Shown one piece after another: positions 10,921 to 22,115 of a stretch of 64,000 nt of DNA. This DNA is from Manis javanica (taxonomy: Eukaryota > Chordata > Mammalia > Pholidota > Manidae): the NCBI RefSeq assembly GCF_040802235.1, contig NC_133168.1:34305759-34369758 (forward strand), given 5' to 3'. The stretch's first letter is position 1; every line of letters begins with the position of its first letter. The position numbers were made by a program, and so were the translations under genes. Under the pieces are notes generated by a model. That model ran no database searches. It had not been told where the DNA came from and saw only the letters and a list, made by a program, of their open reading frames with translations.

Positions 10921-11961
10921 GCATAAGGTAAGCATATATGTGTGATTTCTTCAGACACTCTATTTTTTTCATGCCAATGTCTGTTTTTATATTTGTTTTC
11001 CATAAGACAGTTAAATTAGGCTAGTTCATCAAAACCAGAAATAGAAGCCTCTAACCAAATATTTCAATGGAACAATATTGGGAGGATTGGGGGGGCTGAA
11101 TGAGGAAAAAATGGTATTTTCTTAATTTTGCCAAATCCTTGTTAATTATAATAGGAATTAAATAAACAAAATTTGAGATTAATAAATCAAGAATCATCTT
11201 AATAAGTTAATTGTTTAGGAATAATAAGGAGTTCTATGCTAGAAAAAAAATTTTAAAGCAAAGAAGGTGGGGATTTCCAGTTTTTGTATGATAGCAGGAG
11301 GAATCAGTGGGGTCTCAGTGAAACTGTTATAAATTTGTAGCTCTGGAAGGAGGGGTTCCTTGCCTGGGGCAAGTTCTCTATGAATTCAATGAGACTGAAG
11401 AAAGGCAAGGCATAAAGCTGGGGGAAAAGGGGGGTTACCACATTGATTCTCATGGTGGTCACAGGCAGCTCAGTACACATGGCTGGCTTGAATGCACTCC
11501 CCAGGCTGGCTACAGATTCTGCTTCCCAACATGAGTTTAATCTTCTAGGCAGTAGGACTCAGTCCCTATTTGCTCCCCACCCTCCAAGTTCCCTGCTTGC
11601 AGGCTCAGGCTTAATTCTCCAGGAACACTGGGGCTTCATGGCTCTCTCTCTGCTCTCCCAGTGGCAGCAGCCCAACCCCTGCTCCGACACTCCAGGAGCA
11701 ACTCTGTAGGTGGGTCCCTGGTGACTGGCAGACACCTGACCAATTACATACCAAGAACACAGCAGAGGAGAGAATGGCTATTTCCTCTCTACCCCTCCCC
11801 TAGGCAGGAATTTCTATGACTGACCAGTGTCTGTCACCAGTAAATATCCCATAAATGTGAAAATATGCTCTTATTATATATATAATAGGTACTGTTGAGG
11901 CCAGGTGGGAATCCTGGTCAGAAAGTTCCATTTTTCCCTCAAAAATTATAGAAGGGCAACT
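10921..11961. other. No gene recognised; part GC-richer
   Basis: 11260-11800 is less AT-rich than its flanks and contains an open frame of 88 codons (11443-11709) with no recognisable domain. It may be an unrecognised old ERV or LTR fragment; I cannot support a specific call. Confidence 0.4.
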
Positions 11962-14560
11962 ACTTAAACTCTTTAATTGGTGCATTTAGTCCATTTATAT
12001 TTAAGCTAATTATTGATAGGTTTGTACTAATTGCCATTCTATTTATTATTTTCTGGTTGTTTTTGTAGTTCTATATTTTTTCTTCTTCTCTTATACTCTT
12101 CACATTATTTGATGGTTTTCATTAGTGTTATGCTTGGAACTTTTTAAAAATTTGGGGTATCTATTGTAGGCTTTAGGTTTGTTATTACCATAGGTTCATT
12201 GATAGTTTCTTAAATACACAGCAGTCTATATTAATTTGATAGTTACTCTATTTCAAACACAGTCTAAAAGTACTACTGTTTATTCTTCTTCCTTCTCCAT
12301 ACTTTATGTGTAAGATATAGCTACAAATTTTTGTGTATCTTTTGACTGATTTGGTATGTAGTTGATTTTACTATTTTTTTAATTCAGACTTGCTTAGTAA
12401 TTGATCTATTATTTTTCCTATAGGTTTACTTTCACTGATGAAAAATATTTAGGCTTAATAACATTTCCATCTACAGAAGTCCCTTTAATGTATCCTGTAA
12501 GACCTGTTTAGTGATGGTGAAAACTTTTAATTTTGTTTTTCTGGGACCCTTTTAATATCCCCTTCAATTCTAAATGATAGCTTGCTGGGTAAAGGATTTT
12601 TAGTTGTAGGTTCTTTGATTTCTATATATTAAATATTTCATGCCACTCCCTTCTGGCCTGTAAAGTGTCTGCTGAGAAGTCTGCTGATAGTCTTATGGAG
12701 TTTGTCTTATAGGTAACTGTCTCTCTCTTCTGCTTTTAAGACCCTCTTTTTACCTTTAATCTTTGCCATTTTAATTACTATATGTGTTGGTGTTGTCTTC
12801 CTGGGGTTCCGTTTTTTTTTTTTGTTAGAAAGCTCTTCACTTACAGGACCTGGGTGTCTATTTTGATCCCCAGGTTGGGAATGTTTTTAGCTATTAGTTC
12901 TTCAAAGAGAATTTCTACTCCTTTTTCTCTCTCTTCTCCTGGTACCCTTATCATGCAAATATTGTTTCATTTGGATTGGTCACCCAGATTTCTTAGCATC
13001 TTCTCATTTTTAGAAACTCTTTTTTGCTCTGTTCCTCAGCTTGGTTGTTTTCCTGTTCTCTAATTTCCATCTCACTGATTTTCTCCTCTACGTCTAGGAG
13101 TCTACTATTATTCTCTCCATTGTATTTTTTAGTTCATTTATTGTATTCTTCAGCTCTGAATGCTCCTTTCCAAACCTTCTATCTTTGTTGAAATTCTCAC
13201 TGAGATCATCAATTCTTTTCCTGAGGTCAGTGAGCATATTTATGACTACTACTTTGAAACTTTTATAAAGAAGATTGATGATCTCCATTTCATTTAACCC
13301 TCTTATGTTTTTCTTTTGCTTGGAATGTAAATCTGCCTCCTCATTTTGTCTGGGTTTCTATATTTCTTCCTCAGTATTGGATAGATCTGCTATGCATCCT
13401 GGTCTAGAAAATAATGGGTTTATTAAGGATCCATCCTGTGGCATACAGAGGCTCTACTCTTTGCTCACCAGTACCTGGTTCTCTTTCGTGGAGTCACAGT
13501 TACTTTTGTTGGACTGTGGGAAGGGCTACCTTTCTGCTTGCAAATGGACAGTGGATAATCACTGTCAGCAGAGGCTGACAACTCCTTCAGTGCCCTTTGT
13601 GTGTTGGGTGGCACTTCTGCTGGGATCATTGTGGGCAGAGATGCCCTCTGCTTGCAGGCAGTACTGGTGGCACTGCTGGTTTGATGGGTTGGGCAGGACA
13701 GGTGTGCAGGGGAGTAACCTCATAGGGATGACCACCAGTGTGGAGATGGAGTATATTGAGCTGACTCCTACAGATGCCTCATCATTTTGGCTGATAGAGG
13801 GCCAGGAAAGCTGGGAAAACCTACTTCCACCTGCAAGACAACAAAGTCTGACCACTGTTGGGCCAAGCTGGTCAGTCAGATAGGTGGCTAAGAGCATATG
13901 CAAGGATGTGCACCACAGGGCTAAGACACTAGTGAGGGAGATGGGGCATTTGGAGTTGGCTTCCGTGAGTACACGACCAGCTGGGCTGAGGGAAGTCTGG
14001 GGAAGTGACTTCTACCTACCGCTTATCCTCCAGAGAGAGCTCCTTCTAATCCCCAAAATTCTGACATACTCCCAGTTACTGGTAAATATTTCAAAACTCC
14101 TGCCTCTGTTTCGGGTCTTAGCAGAACCAAGAGAAAGTACCTGCCCTCCACAAGTGATGTGAGTCTCAGCCTCCCAGAGTGCTCCAGCTCTCCCTGGCGT
14201 CCAGGCCCCTCAGTCACCAAATCCCAGTGCAATGTGGACTCATGTTCCCAGCGCAGATCTCCAGGGCCAGATGTGCAGGATTCCTGAGCATTTATCCCCA
14301 CCCTACTTCACTCCTCTCCCTCCCACTTGTGGGCTGTGATAGGTATAGAGCTTGGGACCTGATGGATTGTGGCTTTGCAAATGTACCCCCCTCTGTGTGG
14401 TCTTCTCTTCTTTCCAGGTGTAGGTGGTCTGTTTTGCAGTCCTTGGGTTGTTTTCAGGATTAGTTGTATTTACTATGGTTGCTTCCTTGGTGTGAATGTG
14501 GGAAGAGTTTCCACCTTGTTTTCCTACTCCTCTATTTTTTCACGGCATATTGCATATAAA
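11962..14560 (-). mobile_element. HAL1 / old L1 element, antisense (ORF1 region and 5' region)
   Basis: The + strand reads as the reverse complement of a HAL1-like element, that is, an L1 relative with ORF1 only. Recognisable blocks include CATGCCACTCCCTTCTGGCC (about 12640), the CTGCTGAGAAGTCTGCTGATAG block, GACCTGGGTGTCTATTTTG (about 12848) and the CAGCTCTGAATGCTCCTTTC block (about 13150). The 5' end lies to the right. The GC-richer 13300-14560 part corresponds to the 5' untranslated region. The element is old and diverged, and the long plus-strand frame at 13275-13883 is an antisense shadow. Confidence 0.8.
13094..13288 (-). pseudogene. HAL1/L1 ORF1 coiled-coil fragment
   Basis: A 64-codon open piece reads as the N-terminal coiled coil of an L1-type ORF1 RNA-binding protein. 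It is rich in K, E, N and L in heptads, with segments such as LTDLRKRIDDLSENFNKD and LKNTINELKNTMERI. ORF1 trimers coat L1 RNA. Only this piece stays open, and the RNA-binding domains to the left are broken by stops, so it is a relic within the surrounding element. Confidence 0.75.
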
Positions 14561-15441
14561 CACAAAGCATTTACAAACATTTTTAAGTGAGAAATAACAA
14601 CTACTGTGTAAATCAAGCAAATATTGTACTTTGTGTACTCAACACGTTATCAAGAATTCTTCCCTACTTTTTCTTGTGCCCTAATAACAATATTGCTCTT
14701 AGTATTTAAGCTGCCTAAACAACCACTTGTACCAGCAAATAGTTGTAGTTGTATTCATACATAAAAATGAGAACACTCAACTAGTTTATTATTTTTCCTA
14801 GTGTAATTTAACATGAGCATTTACATATTGAAATGTGTCCTCTTTGAATAACAGTTTACATTGTTTTGATTATTAGAAAGGCATTATTTATGTGTTTTTT
14901 TGCTTTATCTACACATTTTGCTTCATGATGTAGAAAAGAATACTGTAATAATAAGGATGGAACCATTGCATTTGATATTATCCTAGATGTTGATGACCAA
15001 TGGAAATATTATTTTATTTCTTCAATGCTTACTGTGTTCTGGTATCCTAATAGATTCTGGGAAACTGAAGAACCACCAATGTAAACTTCTACCAAACCCT
15101 ATGTTGAGTGATTTTTTATAAATTCAATTTCATAAAAAACGTTTGTCAAGTACAGTTTATATTATGTTATTTTTAACCTGTCATATAGTTACATACTAAA
15201 CTTCGAGAGATATTAAAAATAACACATTATTGCAAAATCAAAAAAGTCTAAGGGATAGTTGTTTGTTACTAAAAATAAAATGTCAAATTCTGAAGAATGC
15301 CACATAGAGACACATGGCTAAAGTACCAAGCAGTGTAGAGCTGACTGGATTTACTTTATAACAGAGGTGGCCCGATTTTTGGTTCTTGCTGTATGGTAAA
15401 ATGACAGAAAGTTGATATGGAAACATGCTTGCAAGGTGGCA
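14561..15441. other. No gene recognised
   Basis: AT-rich sequence without a recognisable repeat or coding frame. Confidence 0.5.
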
Positions 15442-15527
15442 GGATAATATCTATGCAAATTGTAAATGTTTATAACTTTTGACTCAGTGTTTTCACTTCT
15501 AGGAATTTTTCCAACAGACACACTCAC
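15442..15527 (+). mobile_element. Short old L1 3' fragment, copy A
   Basis: The segment has the L1 ORF2-end pattern (TTTGACTCAGTGTTTTCAC followed by CTAGGAATTTTTCC and CACTCACACA). An almost identical 85-bp segment lies at 17083-17167. Outside these limits the two copies do not match. Confidence 0.7.
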
Positions 15528-15645
15528 ACAAGCTTCATGAAAGGCAAGTTCATTAAAGAGAGAGAAGCCGTGTATTGATTAAGCATATCATGACTATGTT
15601 CCATAAGGTGAAAAGGATTGAAGTAATTTAATGAAAAATAAGATG
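15528..15645. other. Unique flank left of the solo LTR
   Basis: AT-rich DNA ending in AGAAG (15646-15650), the left copy of the LTR target duplication. Confidence 0.6.
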
Positions 15646-15904
15646 AGAAGTGAAGGGTCCCCACCAGTAAGATGGCGAACTTCCGGCTTCTTTTCGGGGT
15701 CCTCGGTTCCCGCCGGCGCCACCTGAAGCCCAATCACCTCTCGCCCCCCTCCCAATCCCAGCACCTAGCCAACAGCCACCAGCCCCGTAGAAGTAACACC
15801 ACAATCACCCTATGCCCCATCCTATATAACCCAGTACCTTTCCCTAATAAAGCGGAACTCTCCAGTGAATTGCTGTTGTGTGTCACTCCTTTCCTTTCAA
15901 GAAG
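15646..15904 (+). mobile_element. Solo LTR, 249 bp, with 5-bp target duplication
   Basis: A GC-rich block starts TGAAGGG at 15651 and ends TTTCA at 15899, flanked on both sides by AGAAG (15646-15650 and 15900-15904). Inside are a TATATAA box (15823-15829) and an AATAAA signal (15846-15851), in the right order for a plus-strand LTR. The absence of internal retroviral genes together with the matched duplication indicates a solo LTR left by recombination between two LTRs. It keeps many CpG dinucleotides in an AT-rich setting, which suggests a fairly recent insertion. AAGATGGCGAAC at 15669-15680 resembles a YY1 site. I cannot assign the ERV family. Confidence 0.88.
15823..15851 (+). promoter_or_regulatory. 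LTR TATA box and polyadenylation signal
   Basis: TATATAA at 15823-15829 and AATAAA at 15846-15851 lie only 17 bases apart inside the 249-bp LTR. This spacing implies the TATA box, cap site and poly(A) signal are tightly packed, as in compact retroviral LTRs. Confidence 0.65.
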
Positions 15905-16184
15905 GAGTTAGAGATAAAAAGGAAGGCATAATATATTTAGGAGTGATTCCTAAACTTGTGATGAAGAGCAAGTTGTAATATATAGATTTCATAATACATA
16001 AGTTTCAATTATATGCACACATATATATGTATATTTCAATATGGAATATTGAAAATCAAAATTGCAATTTTACTTAACAAACCAAAGTAATCATTGGCTT
16101 TTCTCTCTTCTAGCCTCTCAAATATCTGTGATCATACTTTAATAATTTCTGATATAACATTTATTGTAATTTAGTTATTTGTAT
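15905..16184. other. No gene recognised
   Basis: AT-rich unique sequence. Confidence 0.5.
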
Positions 16185-16290
16185 AAATGCTTTTAAATGT
16201 CCACTTCTTGAGGATAAGTATGGCATGTGTTATTTCACATTAATCTAGGACATATCAAGCTGGTACTTAATAAATGTTTGAACAAATAGT
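16185..16290 (+). mobile_element. L2 LINE 3' end fragment
   Basis: A diverged L2 tail: CCACTTCTTGAGGATAAG, then TACTTAATAAATGTTTGAAC. An (ATT)(AGT) simple repeat follows at about 16302-16326. Confidence 0.65.
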
Positions 16291-16329
16291 GGAATAAACT
16301 CATTATTATTAGTAGTAGTAGTAGTAAAT

Positions 16330-16764
16330 TATAACATTCAGATTCAGGATTATGTATTCATTTTCCTCAGCCAAAAATTTATTAAATTTGCACAGTCTTT
16401 TACTTAAAGAGTAATGTATTGCTTAAGATAATGTACTGTTGTCCACTTCCACAGACTCATCACTGTTTGTTAGATGTCCTTAAATGATAATTTATTTTTA
16501 TATCATAATTGAGTCAAACAAGTTATGGAATTTTGAGCACTTAGAACTTTATCCTATATCAACAATGATATGGAGAGAGAAAAGGAGTGGCAGAGGGAAG
16601 AATGAGAGGCATTTGAGTATATGTGTGAAAAACTTTTAACAGTGTCAATCTTTTATTCCACTGTGTTGAATTAATATAAATAAAAATTAATTTACTCATT
16701 CAATTTTCCATCCACTTACTACATAGTTATCTCTTTCAACCCTTATTTTCAGCATTATATATTT
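16330..16764. other. No gene recognised
   Basis: AT-rich unique sequence with no clear repeat. Confidence 0.5.
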
Positions 16765-17000
16765 TTTAAATTAAAATATAGTTGATATGCAATATTATAT
16801 TGTTTTCAGGTGTTCAACACTGTGATTCAATAATTATATGCATTGCAAAATACCACAATAAGTGTAGTTACCATCTGTCACTATACAAACTATTATTACA
16901 ATATTATTGACTACATTCCCTATGCTGTACTTTTCATCCTGGGATTTATTTATTTTATAACTGGAAGTTTGTATCTCCCTTTCCCCTTCCCCTATTTCAC
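16765..17000 (-). mobile_element. L1 3' end, antisense
   Basis: The antisense L1 3' UTR blocks are AAAATATAGTTGATATGC, TTTTCAGGTGTTCAACACTG, ATTGACTACATTCCCTATGC and a TGGGATTTATTTATTTT-like block. It shows the same family pattern as 8922 and 30071. Confidence 0.85.
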
Positions 17001-17082
17001 AATTTTGTTGTGTTAGGAAATAGCTACAGCAGACAGTTTGTAACATTTGAAAAGTAAGTTTAACTATCTGAAAAACAACTTG

Positions 17083-17170
17083 ATAATATCTATGCAAATT
17101 GTAAATGTTTGTAACTTTTGACTCAGTGTTTTCACTTCTAGGAATTTATCCAACAGATACACTCACACAT
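17083..17170 (+). mobile_element. Short old L1 3' fragment, copy B
   Basis: Nearly identical over about 85 bases to 15442-15527, in the same orientation, about 1.64 kb downstream. The flanks differ. Confidence 0.7.
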
Positions 17171-17174
17171 TGCT

Positions 17175-20100
17175 GATGGATGGATGATTGAATAGATAGA
17201 TATAGACATTATCATGTCACAGTTCCTAAGCATGATAGCAATTGTGACCTAAGTGTTCTTCTATTTTAGACGGGCTAAATGAATTTTTATATTTGTAAAT
17301 AATACAATGATATATGGTTATGTAGTTGGTCTATATGACTCCATATAGGAAAATGTTCATTTTTATTATTTAGTTGAAAGTTAATCAAGCTGAAAACAGA
17401 GTACAGAATATCACCTATATAAATAATAATAATAATACAATATCTGGAATGATATACATCAATGTAAGTTCATTATAATTTCTTCCCAAGAATAAAATAT
17501 GGTCATCTAAGAAAACAGGAATAGGGAAAATTTAATATCCCTCATTATGGTTTACTTGTTTATAATAAACGTGTTTATTTTATAATTAAAATGTCTGACA
17601 TATTATGACAGAGTAAACCAGAAAGAATTTGCCAAGCTTTTATTAAATTGTAGTGTACTTTGCACAAAATATAAAAAACATATCTTTAAGACTCTACATT
17701 CTGTGTTCAAGTTGTCAAAAGTGAATAATATTTGTAATTTCAAGTGACACAATATGGATGAGAGACAGATGAAGTTAATGTGATATATGAATTTAGGCAA
17801 TGATTTCAAATTATCCTCTACAGGTCTGTTAAAAAAAAAAAAGCACTGGGAATGAACAATGAAATTGACTGATTTGAAAGTCTCCTCATTCCTTGTCCTC
17901 TGGCTAGCCTGTGATGGAGATGCCTGATGACTGGAGGAATCAGAAGGCAGGCAGCAGAGAATGGACCAAAAAGCAAAAGCTAAAAGCCATTAGCACACTG
18001 GACAGTTGATAGTTGATGAATCTTTGAATATGGAAAATGTAAGATAAATGCTAAAAATCACTATTTAATATCTGTCCAGACTGATCAGTTTTGCTGAAGC
18101 CGATTCACTGTGACCTACTAGATTTATATCATTGTAAACTATGGTATTCAAAAATTCCACCAAGTTTTATGTATGTATCCTACTTCATTAAAATTAATTC
18201 TGTTCTAGGAGCTGATAATAAAAGTTTTCTTCTCTGTTTTTAATGTAAATTCTTGTTAGACATGCATCATGATTTTTCAGAGCTTTTATATTTGGGAGAA
18301 AATTCTGCATGTTAAATAACTTTAAATCTGTTTATGATGTGAAAGATGTATATGGCTCTACTGAAACCTGCCTAAGCAAATCTCTGTAGTATAAAAGGCA
18401 CTGTGAAAATTTCCCCCAATCACTTACCTCAAAAATCCTGTCATTCTCTTTAAGTGCCAAAAGATCACAACACCCAAAGCTCTTTAGAGATGCCCATTAC
18501 TCGATTATTCCTTAGAGGGATGGTAATTGCATCATAGATTACAGTTTAACTCTATTTTCCACAACATGATAGTTTATAAAATTACAGTCTATGCTACAGT
18601 ATTTCTGTTTGATTTATGCCCAGCCTGAGGCATGAAATCTGCTTCCTTCCAGGAGGAAATGATGCTTTCTTGAATGGAAAAAGAAGATGACAACCATAAA
18701 ATAAGCCCGATTCCCTCCCTCTCCAATTACCTACATGAAGGGTCTTTATTTCTCACAAAAACATGAAGAATTTGAGGATTACTGATGTTTCTATTTTTGG
18801 TAAATTGGAAAGGTTTAGTCTCTGATTTGTTGCATACATACATTTAATACTGTAGGCAGTGTTTGTCTAGAAATTGGTTAAATTTAAATCTAGAGAAGAA
18901 AATTAATAAATTCCAACTGTTATTTATCCCACATAGTGCCACTGTCCCTTTTATGAAACACTTGATCATTTTTTGATGTGTGCAACTTAGTGAATAATGA
19001 TGTTTAAGACTGACCTTGGCAGGTCACAGGTCAATTCAATTTCCATTTTTTAATGCGTAAGAAATTTTCCCATTGAAACAAACTGAGAAGAGGTATGAGG
19101 AAGAACAATTTTAAAAAGCGTTATCAGTACGTGTTATGGGAACACAAATGAAACATTTCCTTCAACCAGTCATGGAAAAATTATGTATTTTAATAGTAGA
19201 AAATTAGAAAAGTGACAATAAAAAATGGTGTAAATTAGATAAGACCTGAAGGTACAGGTTATCTTATTTTTTAATAGTCAATACAGTTTTAATATGATGA
19301 TTTAGTAAAATAGTGTAATATTTTAAATATCCTTATTTGTTGTTAAAGGTTTAGTTATGGTGAAGTAAAATGCAGTGGATGAAAGAGAATGGGAGATTTT
19401 CCTATTTCAAGGCAGCCAAAGCACATAGCTCCAGATTCCCATTTTATGCAAGCACACATAGTTGTCTTAAAGAGGAATATGAGGTACTTCATGTGAATTA
19501 CATCAATAAAGTGCTAGTTACCCCTTGAAGTTTCTGAGAAGTTGTAATCTTTATTTTTGCACCTTCTAGTTTGGGCAATGAGAGCTGTAGGGATGGCAAC
19601 CAGTATATTAAATAAGGACTTCTAACTGAGGTTCCAACTTGGGTGGATGGTGTTTAGCATGGTTCTTTCAATGGAAAAACTATCCTGACTTAGTAACCAG
19701 GCTATGTAGTCACACCTGTCACACTGGAACTCCTAATAGGGTATCATCTACATAAAAGCAAAACAAATCCAGCTATTACATTCCAAAAGACCAGTATACA
19801 TTCTGCATGGTTTCTCTACTCTTGCTATAAAGCTACAAAGACTTTCATGTGAATCAGATGGACATTTTTGCATTTCATAAGCTCAGTTTCCAGCAAACTT
19901 GAGCAAACATCCTGATTGAGAAGGATTAGCTTGATTGGATAGGAACTGCATAGAAACACACCACTGGGAATTAGGCAATGTGTAGTTGCAAGGAAGGATT
20001 CTGGGTTTATATGTGAGAAACTGGAAATATGCTGCAGATCTGGAATTACTGCAAGATACATGAAGCCTGCAACAAATATAATGAAGATATTATTTTAATG

Positions 20101-21449
20101 CACCTTTTATCTAACAGATTATAATCCCTTTTTTTCTTCTTCTTCAAAAAAGACCAGGTTGAGCCAAGAAAATGCAGAAGACCTAACTGTTTTCTTTTCT
20201 CAAGGAAATGCTTCCCAAGTTTGTTCTGTTCTAACTGTAGTTTTAAAGTAGAAATCACACCATCCATTCCATCCTAGAAAGTAAGATGGGTAAATTTGAG
20301 GTGTCATTAGGATCTCATCTTTGGCACTAGGGTTTATTTTATTTGGAATTTAACATTTATTACCTTCTAAGTAAAATGACACAAGAAAAGGCTGGGATAC
20401 ATGTTTTAATATACATTGTTAAAAAATAAAATTTAGAAGAACAAGGTTGATAAAATAGTTGACAAATACCTGGTTAACTTCCATCCTCTTTTGGGGGAAA
20501 TAAAAATATAGTTAAACATTTTTATTTCTGACATTTGCATATTTTCGACATTAAAAGTTAGCAAAAGATGTATAAAGGATCAATATTTCAACTGGCACAT
20601 CTTATACACAAATGCACATCAGGACCAAACATTGTTAGCCTATGTTGGGATGTATTTACGCATAGGGCAGTGACATATTTTAGTCAATTTTATTTCATTA
20701 GTTCCAGCATTAGTGGCACAAAAGTATAAGCAATCAAGGTAGTTTTATGTAAATAAACAATAACCTAAGTAACCTGATCGAAAAATCCAATTTTAAAATC
20801 TGAAAGCACACATAAAATATGCAAGCAGCCAGCAGAATTATTGAAATAATATTTTACTTGGAGACATGCCATAGTCCAAGCAAGTAAGTTATGTGACTGG
20901 GAGTAGAGTTACTGAAAAAGTTGTCAAAAAGACTTAATATTTTCATCAGTATGGCACTTTGTTTGTCGTGCAGCTTTTATAAAACAAGTATCAAGTCATC
21001 AACGGGGGCCTTGGTTTACCTGTTTGTGAGGCTGCTACAAAACTTTCCTTTCAATAATTCCTTTCAAATCATATATTTATATGAAAATGGTAGAAACAGT
21101 TGGTTTCCTACACTTGGTTTCACAAATCTATTTCTCCTTCTTTTGGCTTATGAATTGTGTGAAAATGTTTTGCTATTATAAAACCAGGTGGTTCAATTAA
21201 GTACATAAATTCATGCAAACCAGAGGGATTTTTGCTGATGCTACGCTTTTTAAAGCAAAACTGAAATTATGATCTTGTAAACTAATAAAATATGGGCACA
21301 GAACTGCTCATGTATTTCAATGAAATCTCAATAAAGGCAGACTTTTTTGAAGATATACTATAGCTGGTACCATTTCTCTCCAATAAAAGAAAAGGAAAAT
21401 GCTAGAGAAAGCTATCCTGGTTGTAAAATAAAAATGAAATTTTATGTTC
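17175..21449. other. No gene recognised (4.3 kb)
   Basis: AT-rich sequence. I found no frame with recognisable domains and no repeat I can name. Open frames up to 86 codons (for example 20921-21181) are at the length expected by chance. Confidence 0.5.
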
Positions 21450-21965
21450 CCCCACAGTGGTCCCACAAGAAAGGAGAGATTTGCAAGCTGCAGAGGCCCT
21501 AAGTCATCCAGGGCACCCCTTACTGGGTTGTGATGATGCAATGTGGCCACTCTCACCTGTGTCAGTGAGGCTGTTGCAGCCCCTCACCCACGACCGAGGA
21601 GGAAAAGATCTTGAAGGCCAAAGAAAACAAAGCCCAGTGGGAGTCAGGCTTTCAGGGCCTGGGTAGAGTCACTTAGGGAAGAATGATCTGTGCTAACGCT
21701 TGCCAGGTCTCACACACAGACAGCACCAGAGTGTGCACAGTCTGTGCTTTCCAGGACGCTAAAGTATCCTGGACACAGTTTGGTGTAGAAATTAATATAA
21801 CTTTTTTTCTAATGTCAACTGCATATAAACCGTTTTCATACAAAGAGGAGCAGAGCAGCCTGAGAAGAGCTTTCTGACCAACTGTCATCCCAGGTCATGG
21901 CCCTCAGAATCTTCTCTGAATAAATTCTATCCTTCTTAATGCAGTGGCTGCATGGATTTCACTCA
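21450..21965 (+). mobile_element. Possible solo LTR, ends not resolved
   Basis: A GC-richer island carries a TATAAA box (21824-21829) and an AATAAA signal (21919-21924) spaced as in an LTR, followed by a short U5-like stretch ending near ATTTCACTCAACA. I could not find matching TG...CA ends with a target duplication. It could instead be another regulatory or repeat sequence. Confidence 0.4.
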
Positions 21966-21974
21966 ACATGGCAA

Positions 21975-22115
21975 TATAAAAAATATATATAAACATGTTA
22001 TATATAATTATGAAATATATGTATACATATATATAACTATATAATATATAGTAACTAATATACATAATTATATATATGTGTTTTTATATATGATATGTAT
22101 ATTTATATTTAGGTC
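21975..22115. repeat. AT-rich low-complexity tract
   Basis: Runs of TATA, ATATAT and TATGTATA over about 140 bases. Confidence 0.85.

Noticed and set aside
11443..11709. 88-codon frame as a gene
   Set aside because: No domain, no start context or splice signals I trust; length is near chance in a GC-richer patch.
13275..13883. 202-codon plus-strand open frame
   Set aside because: It lies over the antisense strand of the HAL1/L1 5' region and has no recognisable domain; the repeat explains it.
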